Shown: one piece after another, positions 25,201-37,200 of the stretch
Position numbering within the stretch: position 1 is the stretch's first letter
How the letters are laid out: every line of letters begins with the position of its first letter
Assembly: GCA_937877545.1 (NCBI GenBank)
Contig: CALFJE010000144.1
Location: forward strand, 1 to 47,601
DNA: 47,601 nucleotides
Direction: 5' to 3'
Origin: an uncultured Selenomonadales bacterium
GTDB lineage: Bacteria; Bacillota; Negativicutes; Selenomonadales; Selenomonadaceae
Position numbers and translations under genes: made by a program
Notes under the pieces: generated by a model
What the model was told of the DNA's origin: nothing
Databases searched by the model: none
The model's input: only the letters and a program-made list of their open reading frames with translations

Positions 25201-28200
25201 ATTTTATCGCGGAGCTTTGCGGTCGAATTGCTGATTGAGCTTGCAAACTTTGTACCCGTATGTTCGGCAGAGTCGACGCTTGAAACCCTGTCCGCCAATT
25301 CCGATATGCCCTTGATGAAGGCGTCGCGTTGAGCGGTCGTCATGCCGCCTGCGGGGTTGCGGAAGGTCGCCGCGATTTTATCAGCCAGATACTTCAGCCA
25401 CGCTACGAATCGCCCTGCCAAACTCGGATTAGACGCGCTCATCTCTTGCATCAGCTTGACGCGCTTTTGTACTTGCCCGAAGTTGTCACTAAGAATTTCC
25501 TCGATAACTGCCGCGTCGCTTAAGTCGGGGCGATTGTTTTCCTCGCGATAGGCGTCCAGTTGCTCCTTGGTAAAGGCGTCGTTGCCCGTGAAATACTCCA
25601 GCAAGTCTTGATAAAGTTTGGGCTTGAGTGCCGCCGTCAAATGGAATTGCTCATGCCAAAAAGTCTGCGCGACGCTGTTGTTGGCGCGCCGATTCAGGTA
25701 AATCACGCCGTCTTGAAGTGCGCCCTTCAAATCCGTATGCGCCTCTATCCACTTGACTTGCACGCCCAAGCTTTTGCCGAGTTCAACCCATTTGCGCTCT
25801 TGACTGGTAAGCTCCGAGGTCGTGAGGACTTTTGCCGCCGCGAACATTCTTTCCAAATCGCCATTGCCCGCGAATTTCGTTTGTGCTATATTTCTGTCGG
25901 AAGATGCGCCGACGGGCGGAAGACCGAGGGCTTCATTTGAAGATACTGGTTCCGCAGAATTTACCGGCGCATTTTCCATTTGTTCAACGCTATGATTGTA
26001 AAATTGAATGCGTCCGGCATTGTGTTTGATTAGTGTGATGTGAACGGGCATTGTCGCGCCGTTTATATTGGCAGAGCCTTTCATGTAGTAAAAAATATCA
26101 TCTTTGTGACGTTCCTTTATCGAGTCTGCTTTTTGAATTTCGTTGGCGTTAGTAATGAGTTGCGGCAAATATTTTACGAGCAATAATTTTTGCTCTTGCG
26201 CACTGGTACTGGCTACTTTCTTTCTTCCCGAAGCAGTAAACTCTACCAACCCGTTTTCATCAATGTCGATTTTGCCAAGCTTCTCGTTGAAAACGGATGT
26301 ACCCTGCAAATGCTCTTTGTAGTACTGAATTGCTTTTTGGCGCAGTTCCTTTATATCGCTGTATTCGCCAAATTCGTCGCCCGTCACCGTCACGGCGGCT
26401 TTTTTCATATCGGGCTCAGTCATGCTCGCCATTGCGTATTCCTTGCCGCCGAACTTAATTATTGCGCTGTCCGTGTGAATAATTGGCGTGCCCAGAGCCG
26501 CTTTTTGTTTTGCATTACTTTCCATTAGGTCAGCATGATATTGGAATAATGCCATAAGCATTTGGTTAATTTTGACAAAGTCAAAGAAATCTAACCCAAG
26601 CGATTCACGGAGGTCTTTCTTTATGTCTCTGCGACGTTGGCGAGCTTGTTTGCGTATTGTAGCGTCGTTACTTTGATAATCGTTTTCCGTCGCTATAAAT
26701 TTTTCTAAAGCATGACGTTGTTCCTTCGTCGCAGAATTGTACAGTTGTAAAAATTTTTTTCTGCTGGGCAAGTCCTTAGCGGGATTATGTTTTGTTTTCA
26801 CGTCGTGTAACGCTTGAGCTCTTTGAGCCGCCTCGTCAGCTTCCATTTCACCACCGGAAAGCTCGTAGAATTCATCGTACATAGACGCGCCTACAGCAAA
26901 GCCTTCTATTTGTTGAATTGCGTGTTGCAACTCATGTATCAACGCTTGTTCGCGCCGACCGTCCCCATTTTGGTGGAAACTAATTTTTATGGTATCGTCC
27001 AGCGGACTGTAAGCACCTAACGCAGCTACAGAATCCGTCGCGAAGATTTGAAGGTTTTGTAATGCAGGATACGCTTCGTAGAGCTTTGGATTGTCGTAGA
27101 CTTCGCCGAGCGTCGCTTGCCCGTTGCGCTTGAGTTTGTCGAAGTTAATTTTGTCGAGGCTGTCGGGGATTTCAAAACGCCATTTGTCGTCCTTGCCTTT
27201 AATCCAGCCCGTCTTCTTGAAAATGTCGTCACGCGTCTTGCCGTCCGCCTCCATGCGTTGAGCCTCAGCAAGTTTTTCGTGATTGGCAGTCTGAGCACGT
27301 TCGCCCGCGAAAGAAAGTTTCAATGTGCCTTCGCGTTTGGCTTTCTCAACCTCCGCCGCCAATGCCTTTTCGTCGAAGGGAATATCTGTTTGATTATCGT
27401 CGACACGTCTGCCGTAGCGGGAGGGTCTTGCCGAAGAAAAAACGCCCCGTCGATTGGAGCGTTCGCTCATTGCTATTTCGTTGTAAAGTTTCAGGAAATG
27501 GTTTCGTGCGCCGCTTTTCCCGCCGCTGACACTTCGCGATACCCCGACATCGCTTCCTCGAACGTGGCTTCCAATTCCTTGCGCGTTGCTTTTGGAAACA
27601 GTTGCAGACCGAGCCTCACGAATTCCGCCTTGTCTTTTGTCTCCGTCCATTTGTCGAACAGATTCAGTTCGGATTCGCTCGTCATTGTCGAAACACCTCC
27701 GTGCATACTCAATCTTGGTAGCGAGACGATTCTTATAAGCTTCGTTATCCTGCACCTCGCGCAAATTGTAATACGTCAACAACTGCCTAATGTAAGGCAA
27801 CCTGTCGCGTGCGTCTTCGCGAGCTACGGGGTCGCTCATCTTTGAGAGGTCAATGTGTTCACTGATTTCTTTTCCAACCGTCTCGCGCACCATCGCCATA
27901 ATTCCGTCGGTCAGATACTTATCGAAAACTTTTTGGCTTAAGTCAGGAGCATTATCCGCGAACGCCGCTTGCTTGTCAACAAAATTCGTGCGGGTTTCGA
28001 CGTTGCGCCTGCCGATAATTTCAATGTCACCCGTCCGCCGATTGTAGCGGAAAATCTTCTTGCCGTTTGCGTCGACAAGTTTATCTGCTATTTTACCGAA
28101 CTCTGCCGCGAATGCTTGAGCCTGTGCTGTCGTGAGTTTGCCTTGCGGATTGCGGAAGTAGTCAATGAACTCGTTCATGGTGTCTTTCAACCACTGCACG

Positions 28201-31200
28201 ACGCGCTCAATCAAACCGCGATTCTTGCCCGCTATGCTCTGTAAAAGCCCCGTGCGCTTGGCGGCGTCAAACATTTGGTCGGAGAGAAATTCCTCGTCAA
28301 TCTCCGCTCGTGTCTTTAAATCCTTGCGCCCCGTCTCCTTAAGATAAGCACGTCTTTGCGCGTCGGTGATGCCTGCCGCTTTTGCCAGTTGCCGATAAAG
28401 CACGGGATTGTTGGATTTGAGCCAGTGCATTGATTCATGCCAGAATACTTTGCCGAGCGGCATTTTCGAGTTGACGTTGAGGAAGGTAATGCCTCTTGCG
28501 TGCGCTCCGTGGAAGTTGCCGTTCTTGTTGCGGAAGAACTCCACGCGAACGCCAAGACGTTTTCCAAAGCGTTGCAACAGTTTTTGCTGTGGCGTTAAGT
28601 CTTGCGGCTTGACAAAATTCTTGATGTCGGTATTGCCCGCGCCGCGAAGAGAGAGCTTTTCGAGAATCTTAATCGCCTTGTCGTCGAACACGACGTAACA
28701 ACGCTTGTCTTTGCCGCCGTTGTAGGTAATTCCTTTGACGCCGCGCTCGTTCAAGAGTTGAGACGCCGCCATGTTGCTCGGATTCATCTTGATAACGTCA
28801 GCGTCGAATTTCCCCCAACCCGCCTCGAAAGTCTTGGCAATGGCTTGATAAATTTCTCTGCCCTTAGCGTCGTCCTTGATTGTTATGCCACGTTGCGTAG
28901 CAATTTCCTCGACGGCGGCTTTGACTTTGGGCGGTTGTTTGGAAAGAATTTTCTCTTCGTCGAGCATTAACGCACTGTCAGGGATTTCTACCTTAAACAG
29001 ACTGCCGGTTTTTATTTCGCCGTCTTGAAGGAGGTTTATTGCGTCTTGTGCGTCTTGCGGTTCTTTTTTTAAAGTAAATTCTCGAATGGCTTTTATCGCG
29101 GTTTGCGAATCGGAATGATTCTCGAATAACGCAAAACAAGCTATCTCTTCTGCCCTGCTTACTTCCTGCCCGTTATCATACAGCCACGCCACGCGACCAT
29201 TTTTGTGACCAATTCGAGCGGTTTTGCCTTTTATCTTAACTGATTGTGGCGTCAAGCTCTGCCGATATTTTTCAGCCGTATCTCTGCCGGCGGCGAAGTA
29301 AAGCCCCCAACCGTGAGCTTGAGCACCTTCACCATTGCCGATTGAATCCGTCGAGAATTCGTTAAAACTATATGGCGAGCCGTGCCAAGCCTCCATCGTC
29401 TCCAGATGATTAACGACGGCGTCACGGGTCTCCGCGTCCGGGATTGTGACTTTGCCGTTCTCAACCTTCGCGCCGAGTTGTTCGAGGGCGTTTGCCGTAT
29501 CGGGGTCTTGCGCCGCTTCGTTGATTTGCTCTGCCGTTTTTGATGCCTCGGATTTAATCGTGCCGTTGCCGTCGGCGTCAATGTGAGCGACAGAATTCTC
29601 CGCGTTGCTGTAACTTCCATTCGGCGTAACAAAAATGTCGCTGATTCGGACGTTGCCCTTGTTTTGGTAAACAAACTTCGCGCAAGCCAGAGCGTCCTCC
29701 ATCGTCTCGAAATATCGCGTGGCATTACGCGTTTGGTCGCCGATACGGAAGAAAACATCCGTATGGAAGGCGGGACGTTTATTCTGCCACTCATGCATTG
29801 AATTCAAATCGGAGGCTCCGTCCACGGCTTTGTAACGCAACAAGAGTTCGCGAACGCGTTCGTCTTTGGATTCGTATTGCGTCGACAAACCTGCGGCAGA
29901 GCTAAAGGTCGGGTCTTCCAAGCTCCAAGCTTTATTGGCGGAAATTTTCTTGCCTTGCGGGTCGTAGTAGAGGGTCACGCCGTTCGCAGCTTTCTTCGTC
30001 GTGATTCGGGCGGTGTTATCTTTAAGTTCGGGCTCGGCAAGCGATTCAACCTTGAATTGTGCCGGCGTCGGTTCAGCTTGAAGGCGGTCGTTGGCATGTT
30101 CCGTTGCAAAGTGTTCAAGCTCAGCCCTTATCGTCGTCGCAAAGTTCGTTGCGTCTTGATAGGCGTCGAACTCAAATTGATACTTGCCGCTACCGCCGCG
30201 TGACTTTTGCACTTGCCCGCCCGCTGCTTCTGCCAAGAGGACAAGCTTATCGTCGAAGGTGTCTTTCAAGTCGCCGAGCGATTCTCCCACATAATAACTA
30301 ACGACGAAGTTCGTCTTGTTGCCGTCGGCTTTGAGGACGTGTCCCGAATCGTCCGCGTTCCAGTTTATGTATATCGCGGCGTCGACGTTGAACCCGTCAA
30401 GATTGAACGCGCCACGGTCGGTTATCGTCTTCTCCGTATCGGAAAGGCTTTCCTCATATCGCTCATAGGCGTCCCAACTCTTTTGCCATGATTCGTCCGC
30501 CTCGGGTGATTCGATTTGCATAGCGGAGGCTTCGGCTTTCGGAGTGCCCTTGATATTGAGTTGCGCGTTTATCGCTTCCAAACGTTTTTCCGTCGCGGTA
30601 AGTTCCGCTTGCTTGTCGAAAGGTTTGGCAAGTTCCGAATCAAGAGCCGCGATTCGGGCTTTATCACGCGTCAAAGTTTTTTCCGCTGACGCTTGCAATT
30701 TTTCTATGCCCTGCGAAATGAAGTACTCAATCGAACGCAACGACGGCTCAACGTTGTAAGTTCCGCGATTTGACAGCGTGACGATTACTTGTTTACTGAC
30801 CGTCTCCAAAACTCCGCCGCGAAGGGCTTGCGTGAACTCCACCCGCATATTTATATCGAAGCCACCGATTGAGCCGACCTTCGTGCTCGTCGTCTTATTG
30901 AAGGTTTGAATCAGCTTGTCGAACGCCTTGCCCGCCTCGGCGCGTTCCGTGTACTCGCTATCGCCGATTGTCATTTTGAAGGCGTCGCCCCTCGTGTCGA
31001 CCTTTGACGCGATGTCGGCTTTGAGGTTTTTAATCTGCTGTTCGGTCTGCTGAACTTGCATAGATATTTTTTTCCGCTCGGCAGTTTTTTCTCGCTGAAG
31101 TTGCGCGTATGCCTTCTTAAAATATTTGAGCCGGTGTAATTCGACAAACAATCTGCTTTGCTCTTGTAATAACGGGTTATCAAGTCCCCTTGTCTTTATA

Positions 31201-34200
31201 TCGCCGTAGCCCAATGCTTCTTTACTGAAGTCCGGCATTTCTTTAATCGACGGGTCGCCACGCAGGAGCGCGTCCATCATCATTTTTTTCTGCATGACTT
31301 TTTCCCACATGTTGGCGTCGTAACTGCCTTTTGTCACGTAGGTGAAAATCTCAACTTCGGCATTTTGGTTGCCCGCTCGCAGGATCCGCCCTTCGCGCTG
31401 TTCAATGTCACGCGGTCGCCACGGACAGTCCAAATGATGAAGTGCAACCAGATGTTTCTGGAAATTGGTGCCCGCGCCCATTTTACCCGTTGAGCCGATT
31501 ATCACGCGTATCTCGCCGTCATTCACGTGTTTAAACAGTGTTTGCCTTTGCTTTGCATCTTTAGCCTCGTGCACGAACGCTATCTGATTCGCAGGCATAC
31601 CGCGTTTTATTAAGCCGTCCTTGATTCGTTTGTACATTGCAACATCTTCTGCAGACGTTTCTGCTTCCAATGCGGATTCCTCACTTGTTTTTGCCTCTTG
31701 GCTTAAATCTTCGTCCTTTGGTATGCCCATATCCAGAAAAATTAACTGCGCTCCTTTGACATGAGCAGTCTCCTTATATTTGGCAGTGACGGTGTCACAC
31801 AATGCAGCTAATTTCGCGCCTGCCTCCGATTCGGGTATCGAAGGGTCAATAAGCCGCATATCCAGCGACGCCTTACGCAATTCCGAATTTATCTTCAAGT
31901 AGTTGTCTTCGCTTGGGTCAACGCCGCCGGCTTGAATTGCCTCGGCTCGCTTATCAACGTCTTCGAGAAAATCTTTTAACGCTTTCGACGGTTTAATTTG
32001 TACAACCGTGCGGGCGTCGCCTTTAAGTTTCGGGCGTTTCAAATGAGGAAGGTCTTCAGGCATTTTTATATCCGCAAATTTCCTGTACAGCTTGATTAGT
32101 GCCTGCAAGTTCGTGAGCTTGAGTCTGATAACTTGGTCGTAGCCCGTGCCTTTCGTGCTGAGTTCGACGCCCGGAACTCCGCGAGCAAAGTTGCCTGCCC
32201 AACCGTCGAAGTAATAAATTCCTTTCTCTTCCAGCGTTTGAAAGTCGAGATACCTTTGCATTGTAAAAATTTCGTTGAGCGTGTTGCTAATCGGCGTACC
32301 CGTCGCGAAAACCACACCGCCGCCGTTGCGCATTTTCGTCAGCAATTTCGTCTTGAGGTACATATCCCGCGAACGTGTGGCATTCGACGTGCTGATACCA
32401 ACTGTCTTAGGCTGTCCCTTTGTGCGATTGGTGAAGTTCGTCACAAACCCCAAATTCTTGAACATGTCCGCCTCGTCGACAAAGATTTGGTCAATCCCCA
32501 GCTCCTCGAACGGCATGATAATTTCACGGCGCATTGCCTCCACGTCAGCTTGCAGTTTCGCCTTGAGATGATTTATCGCGGATTGAAGTTGTTTCTCAAA
32601 GCCTTTGGTGCCTTCTTTACCGCCTGTGAGTTCCCGCTTTTCGCGCTCCAAAAGGTCAAGCTGTTCTTGAATAAAGGCTTTCTCTGCTTCGGGCGAGACA
32701 GGCAACCTTTGAAATAGATTGTGCGATATGATTATCCCGTCCCAATCGCCCGTTGCGATTTTCGATAGCGTTCTCCTGCGCGTCGCCAAACGTTCCCGCT
32801 TTTGAGCCGCCGTTTCATCCGTTTTGACTTCTATCGCCGACTTTGGGGCTTGCATCCTGCCCGAAAGGTTTAGTTTCTCGTCGTAAGTGAAATCGAAATT
32901 TACATCTTTTAATTCATTGCTTGTCAACACAAGCAGTTTAGCCTTTGGGTAAGCCTTTTTGAAGTCGAGTGCGAATTGTTCCGTTATGTTGTTCGGGACG
33001 GCGAACAGCGGCTTTCTGATTAAGCCCATGCGTTTCATTTCCATTGCCGCGATTTGCATCGTCCACGTCTTCCCGGCTCCGACGCAATGCGCCAGCAACG
33101 TGTTCTTGCCCTGCATTATCCGCCATATCGCGTCTTTCTGATGTTTGTAAAGCTTATCCTTAACGTCCGAAGACAACTCGGGGAAGCCCTCTGTTTTGGG
33201 GAATGTCAAATGTGAGCCGTCGTAATTCCTTAAAACCTCGCTGTTAAACATGACGTTGTACTTCGCAAGTAAATCCTTCTTGCGAGCCGCGTCCTTCCAA
33301 ATCCATTCCTCAAACGCGTCGCGCAAATCCTCCAGCTTTTGGTTAGCCTCCGCCGTCTTGACCGGGTCGACATTTCCCTTTGGATCATTAACGCGGACAG
33401 ATTTGTTATTCATTGCCGCTTCGAGCAGGTCAAAGAAATTCAACGGGGCTCTTGGTCTTGAGACATGCCACTTGTAAAAGTTTGTGCCGGGAATAGCAAA
33501 GCCTTCGACTGCCCAAACGCCCGCCGCGCTGTAATGAATTCTCACGGCGCTCAAGTCGTTGCCGAGGAGGTGTCGCGCAAAATCCTCGTAGTATTCCGAA
33601 TCAATCCACGTTGCGCCGAGGTGCGGATATATATCGTGTTCGGTCAAGTCAAGCGGCTGTACTTTTTCCAGTGCCTCAATGTTGCGTTTGAACGCGGGAT
33701 TGTGACGCGCCGCTTTTTGAGCCTGTGCAAGTTTCTCACGAACGTTGCCGCTCAAATATTCTTCCGCAAGCTCATGCAGATTCGTCAACGGGTTGCGGTA
33801 AATCAAATCGCCCAAATCGCGTTCAAGCTCCGATTCGCTCTTGCCCGTTAAATCCGAAATGTAATTCATATCGACGCGCCCGCGAAGGTTCAGCGATATG
33901 TTCAAGCCGTCGACTGCCGTGCCTGCCGACGCAGGCTCCTTTTCCTTGCCGGCTACCCGCTTGAAAAAAATATCGGCTTTGCTCGCCGATACTTGCTTCG
34001 TCTTTTTGTCTACGCTGTAGTCTTCAATCGCCGCCACGTGCCCAAACGCCGGGTCTGCGCCGAGGAGCCTTACATTCTTCGCCGCGTTCACGTAGCCGTT
34101 ATTCGCAACAAACGCGTCGTAGTTGTCATTGAGCTTTTGCCGCAACGTCGAAAGTTTTTCCTCTGCCGTTGACGAATCGAGTTGCGCCGCCATAAGTGCG

Positions 34201-37200
34201 TCCAAGGCTTTGCGCAAGCTTTGATAATCCTTGACGGTTTGCGCCTCTTTGCCCGTCAGTTCGACAAGATTGTCACCCTGCTTTTGGTAAAGTTTACCGT
34301 CTTTCGCCGTGAACGCGCCCTCCTGTGCCGTCGCCGCCAATTTCAGGAGCGTGTTATCGAGGGTTGAGGTCGTCGCGTGTTGAATCGGCGTGTAAATATT
34401 TTCGGGCAACTTGCTCATTAAGTCGCCGAGTTCCTTTGCCACGTCGTGTCCTGTGCCGTCGAGTGCCAACCTGCCGCGTCCGGAATAAAGCGTGTCCTCT
34501 ATCGGCTTGCCTATCATGTGGTCGGGGTGCTTTACAAAATACTCGTTTGCATAGAGTTCTTTCCCGTCGGCGATGATGTCATCCGGCTCGCGCCACTCTT
34601 GCGCATGTTCGGAAGGCTTTGACGGGTCGGCGCGTTTTTGGAATATCAAGATGTCGCTCGTGACTTGCGTCGCCGCGTTTTTGTCGAAGGCATTGCTCGG
34701 CAACTTGAACGCCGCTATTAAATCTGCTTTATCCTGCACCCCAAACCTAAGCTTACCAAGCATGCTTCCCGTGCTCGTTATGAACGCCACCAAACCGCCG
34801 GGGCGAACTTTATCCGTTGCCTTCGCGAAGAAATAATCATGCAACTTATAATCTTTGCCGTCGTGACGGTACACTTCCGAACCGAACGGTACATTTGATA
34901 TTGCGAGGTCGAAATAATTATCGGGCAACGCACGATTTTGGAAACCCGTTATCTCAATGTCGGCTTTTTGGTAGAGCTGTTGCGCGATTCTGCCCGTCAA
35001 GCTGTCCAGTTCCACGCCAACCAATTCACTTTGCGCGGCGAATTCCGTCGGCATCGTCCCGAAAAATATTCCGCTGCCTGTCGAAGGGTCGAGGATTCTG
35101 CCGCCCTTAAAGCCCATGCGTTCAAGTCCGCGCCACATTGCAGACGCGATTTCGGGGCTTGTATAAAACGCGTTGGTGATTGCTCCGTGCGCCGCCGCGT
35201 ATTCTTCGGGTGTCAAAAGTTCGCGGAGCTGTTGATTTTCTTTCGCCCACTTCGGGTCGTTTGAAAACGCCGACGCCAGAGTTCCCCACCCGTTGAATTT
35301 CGCCAAAATTGCCTGTTCGCTCGGAGTAGCCTTGCGCCCTTCGGCTTCCAGTTGTTTGAGGAGTTTTATCGCGTCGACGTTCTGTTTAAATTTCGCTTTC
35401 AAGCCGCCTTCGCCGATTCCGCTTTCCGCCGTGATGTGGAAATTATGCCCCGCCGTCTCGTATTCTTTCGCCGCCTGTTTCTTGTCGTAGACGTGCTCGT
35501 TAATCTTGCTTAGCATTTCCGCCAATTTGTTGTCTAATATCTTGTCGATTCGTTCAAAGCCGCCGATTTCCTCAAAGGGTGTACCGACGCCGCCTTGAAA
35601 ACCTTCAGGTGTCAATCGCCCGTAAGCTTTTCCCGCGTGCATGTATCGCTCGATTCGGTCAAGCCATTTTAATTGCTCAGACGTGAAATTATTTTCGGAT
35701 TTTAACTTTTCAAAGGCGGCTGTGATTCGTCCGTCTACGCCTTGCTCCAAGAAAATCTCAAAGGCGCGTTTCAACACCGGCGCAATTTTTTCCCCGCAGG
35801 TAAAAATTCTATAATGGATTTCGTCTTGCTTTGCGCCCAATGCCGCCGCTATTTTTTCATATGCCGCTTTGTCGACGTTCGTCAAGCCGCCGTGCTTGCC
35901 CAAATCAATCGAAACTCTTTTTGTACCGTCTTGCGTCGAATCCACTTTAATCGAAATGCCGCGTGATTCAAATGCGCCGCTCTCTTCAAGCCCCGCCGCT
36001 TTGAGTGCCTCGCGGGCGCGTTGCTCCGTCTCTTGGCGCGCCTTGTTGTTAATGAACTTTTCCAACGCCTCTTTAAATTCTTCGGCATCATTCACTTTTG
36101 AAAAGCGGTACAAGGCAAATTCGCCACCGGGCGGGTTATCATAAAATTGATGCGTCTCGCAATGACTCGACTCCGCCATTCGGTTTATCGCTTCAATCGT
36201 ATCTTTGCCTAAGTCGTAGGCATTTTTTATTCCCTCTGAAACCAAGTAAATCAGCTTTTTGTCCGACTTTGGGATTTCTGCCCTAAGCGGTTTCCCGTTG
36301 AGTTCCGTTGCTATCTCAACATCTGCAGGAATTCTTGAGCGTCCGCGTTCGGTTCCGTCGGCGGATTGTACAGAGCCCGTATCTCCTCGTAAGCCAGTTC
36401 CGTCGCCAGTTCGTGAGCTTGCGCCTCCTGCGTCATTCGTTTGAACGGGTCGGTCGTTTTCGGCATTTGCCGCAGAATTTCTTGCTCCAACGCTTTCTCC
36501 AGTCGGTCGTTGTTGTCCAGTATCCTCATCAGAAATTTTATCGCGCCCTTGCGTCCGTGTTTCCTCGTCAGCTCCCGTGCGTATTGCGGGTTCCACGTCT
36601 CGATGTCCGTCATCAAACCTTGCGCCCGTTCCTGATTCTTCAACATCTGCCAAAGCCTCCTCCGTTATGCTTGCGGGTAATTTCTCTTTCAAACGCTCGT
36701 ATGCCGTCTGCCCAGTGATGTTGTTGCCTTGTACTTGTTTGACGAGACGACGAATTTCTTTGTTCAGCTTGGCGTGCTCTTCGTTGCTTAATTTACCCGC
36801 TCTATTCAATGGCGTAATTTTATCCACCAACGCCACAAATTTTTCCCAACCGGCGTCGTGCTTGGCTTTCTCTTCGGGTGAATGCATTATATCTTCCACG
36901 TTCCGCTTAATTGCCCAAAGCGAACCTACTGCCGAACCGACATGAACGTTGTATTCGTCATGCTTCTCGCGATAGTATTCAATAGCCGCGTCAATCTTTT
37001 TTGCCGTCTCGCGTATGTCAAGCTCGCCGCGCTGATAAGCTTTCCAAACGTCTTGCATGTCACGAAGGGTTTGCTTGAACTCCGCGCTTTGCGTCACGGC
37101 GTTGTCGAGGATTTCCACGTCGAAGGGATTTTTCTCGTTCGCCGTCGTTTCGAGTGTTTGAGCCTTTGTTTCATCTTCCGTAACGGCTTCGGCTTCTTGT

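Noticed and set aside
35882..36091. Third nested gene inside the giant gene
   Set aside because: The frame is Arg/Lys-rich and lacks a good ribosome-binding site, and the giant frame there is normal domain sequence.
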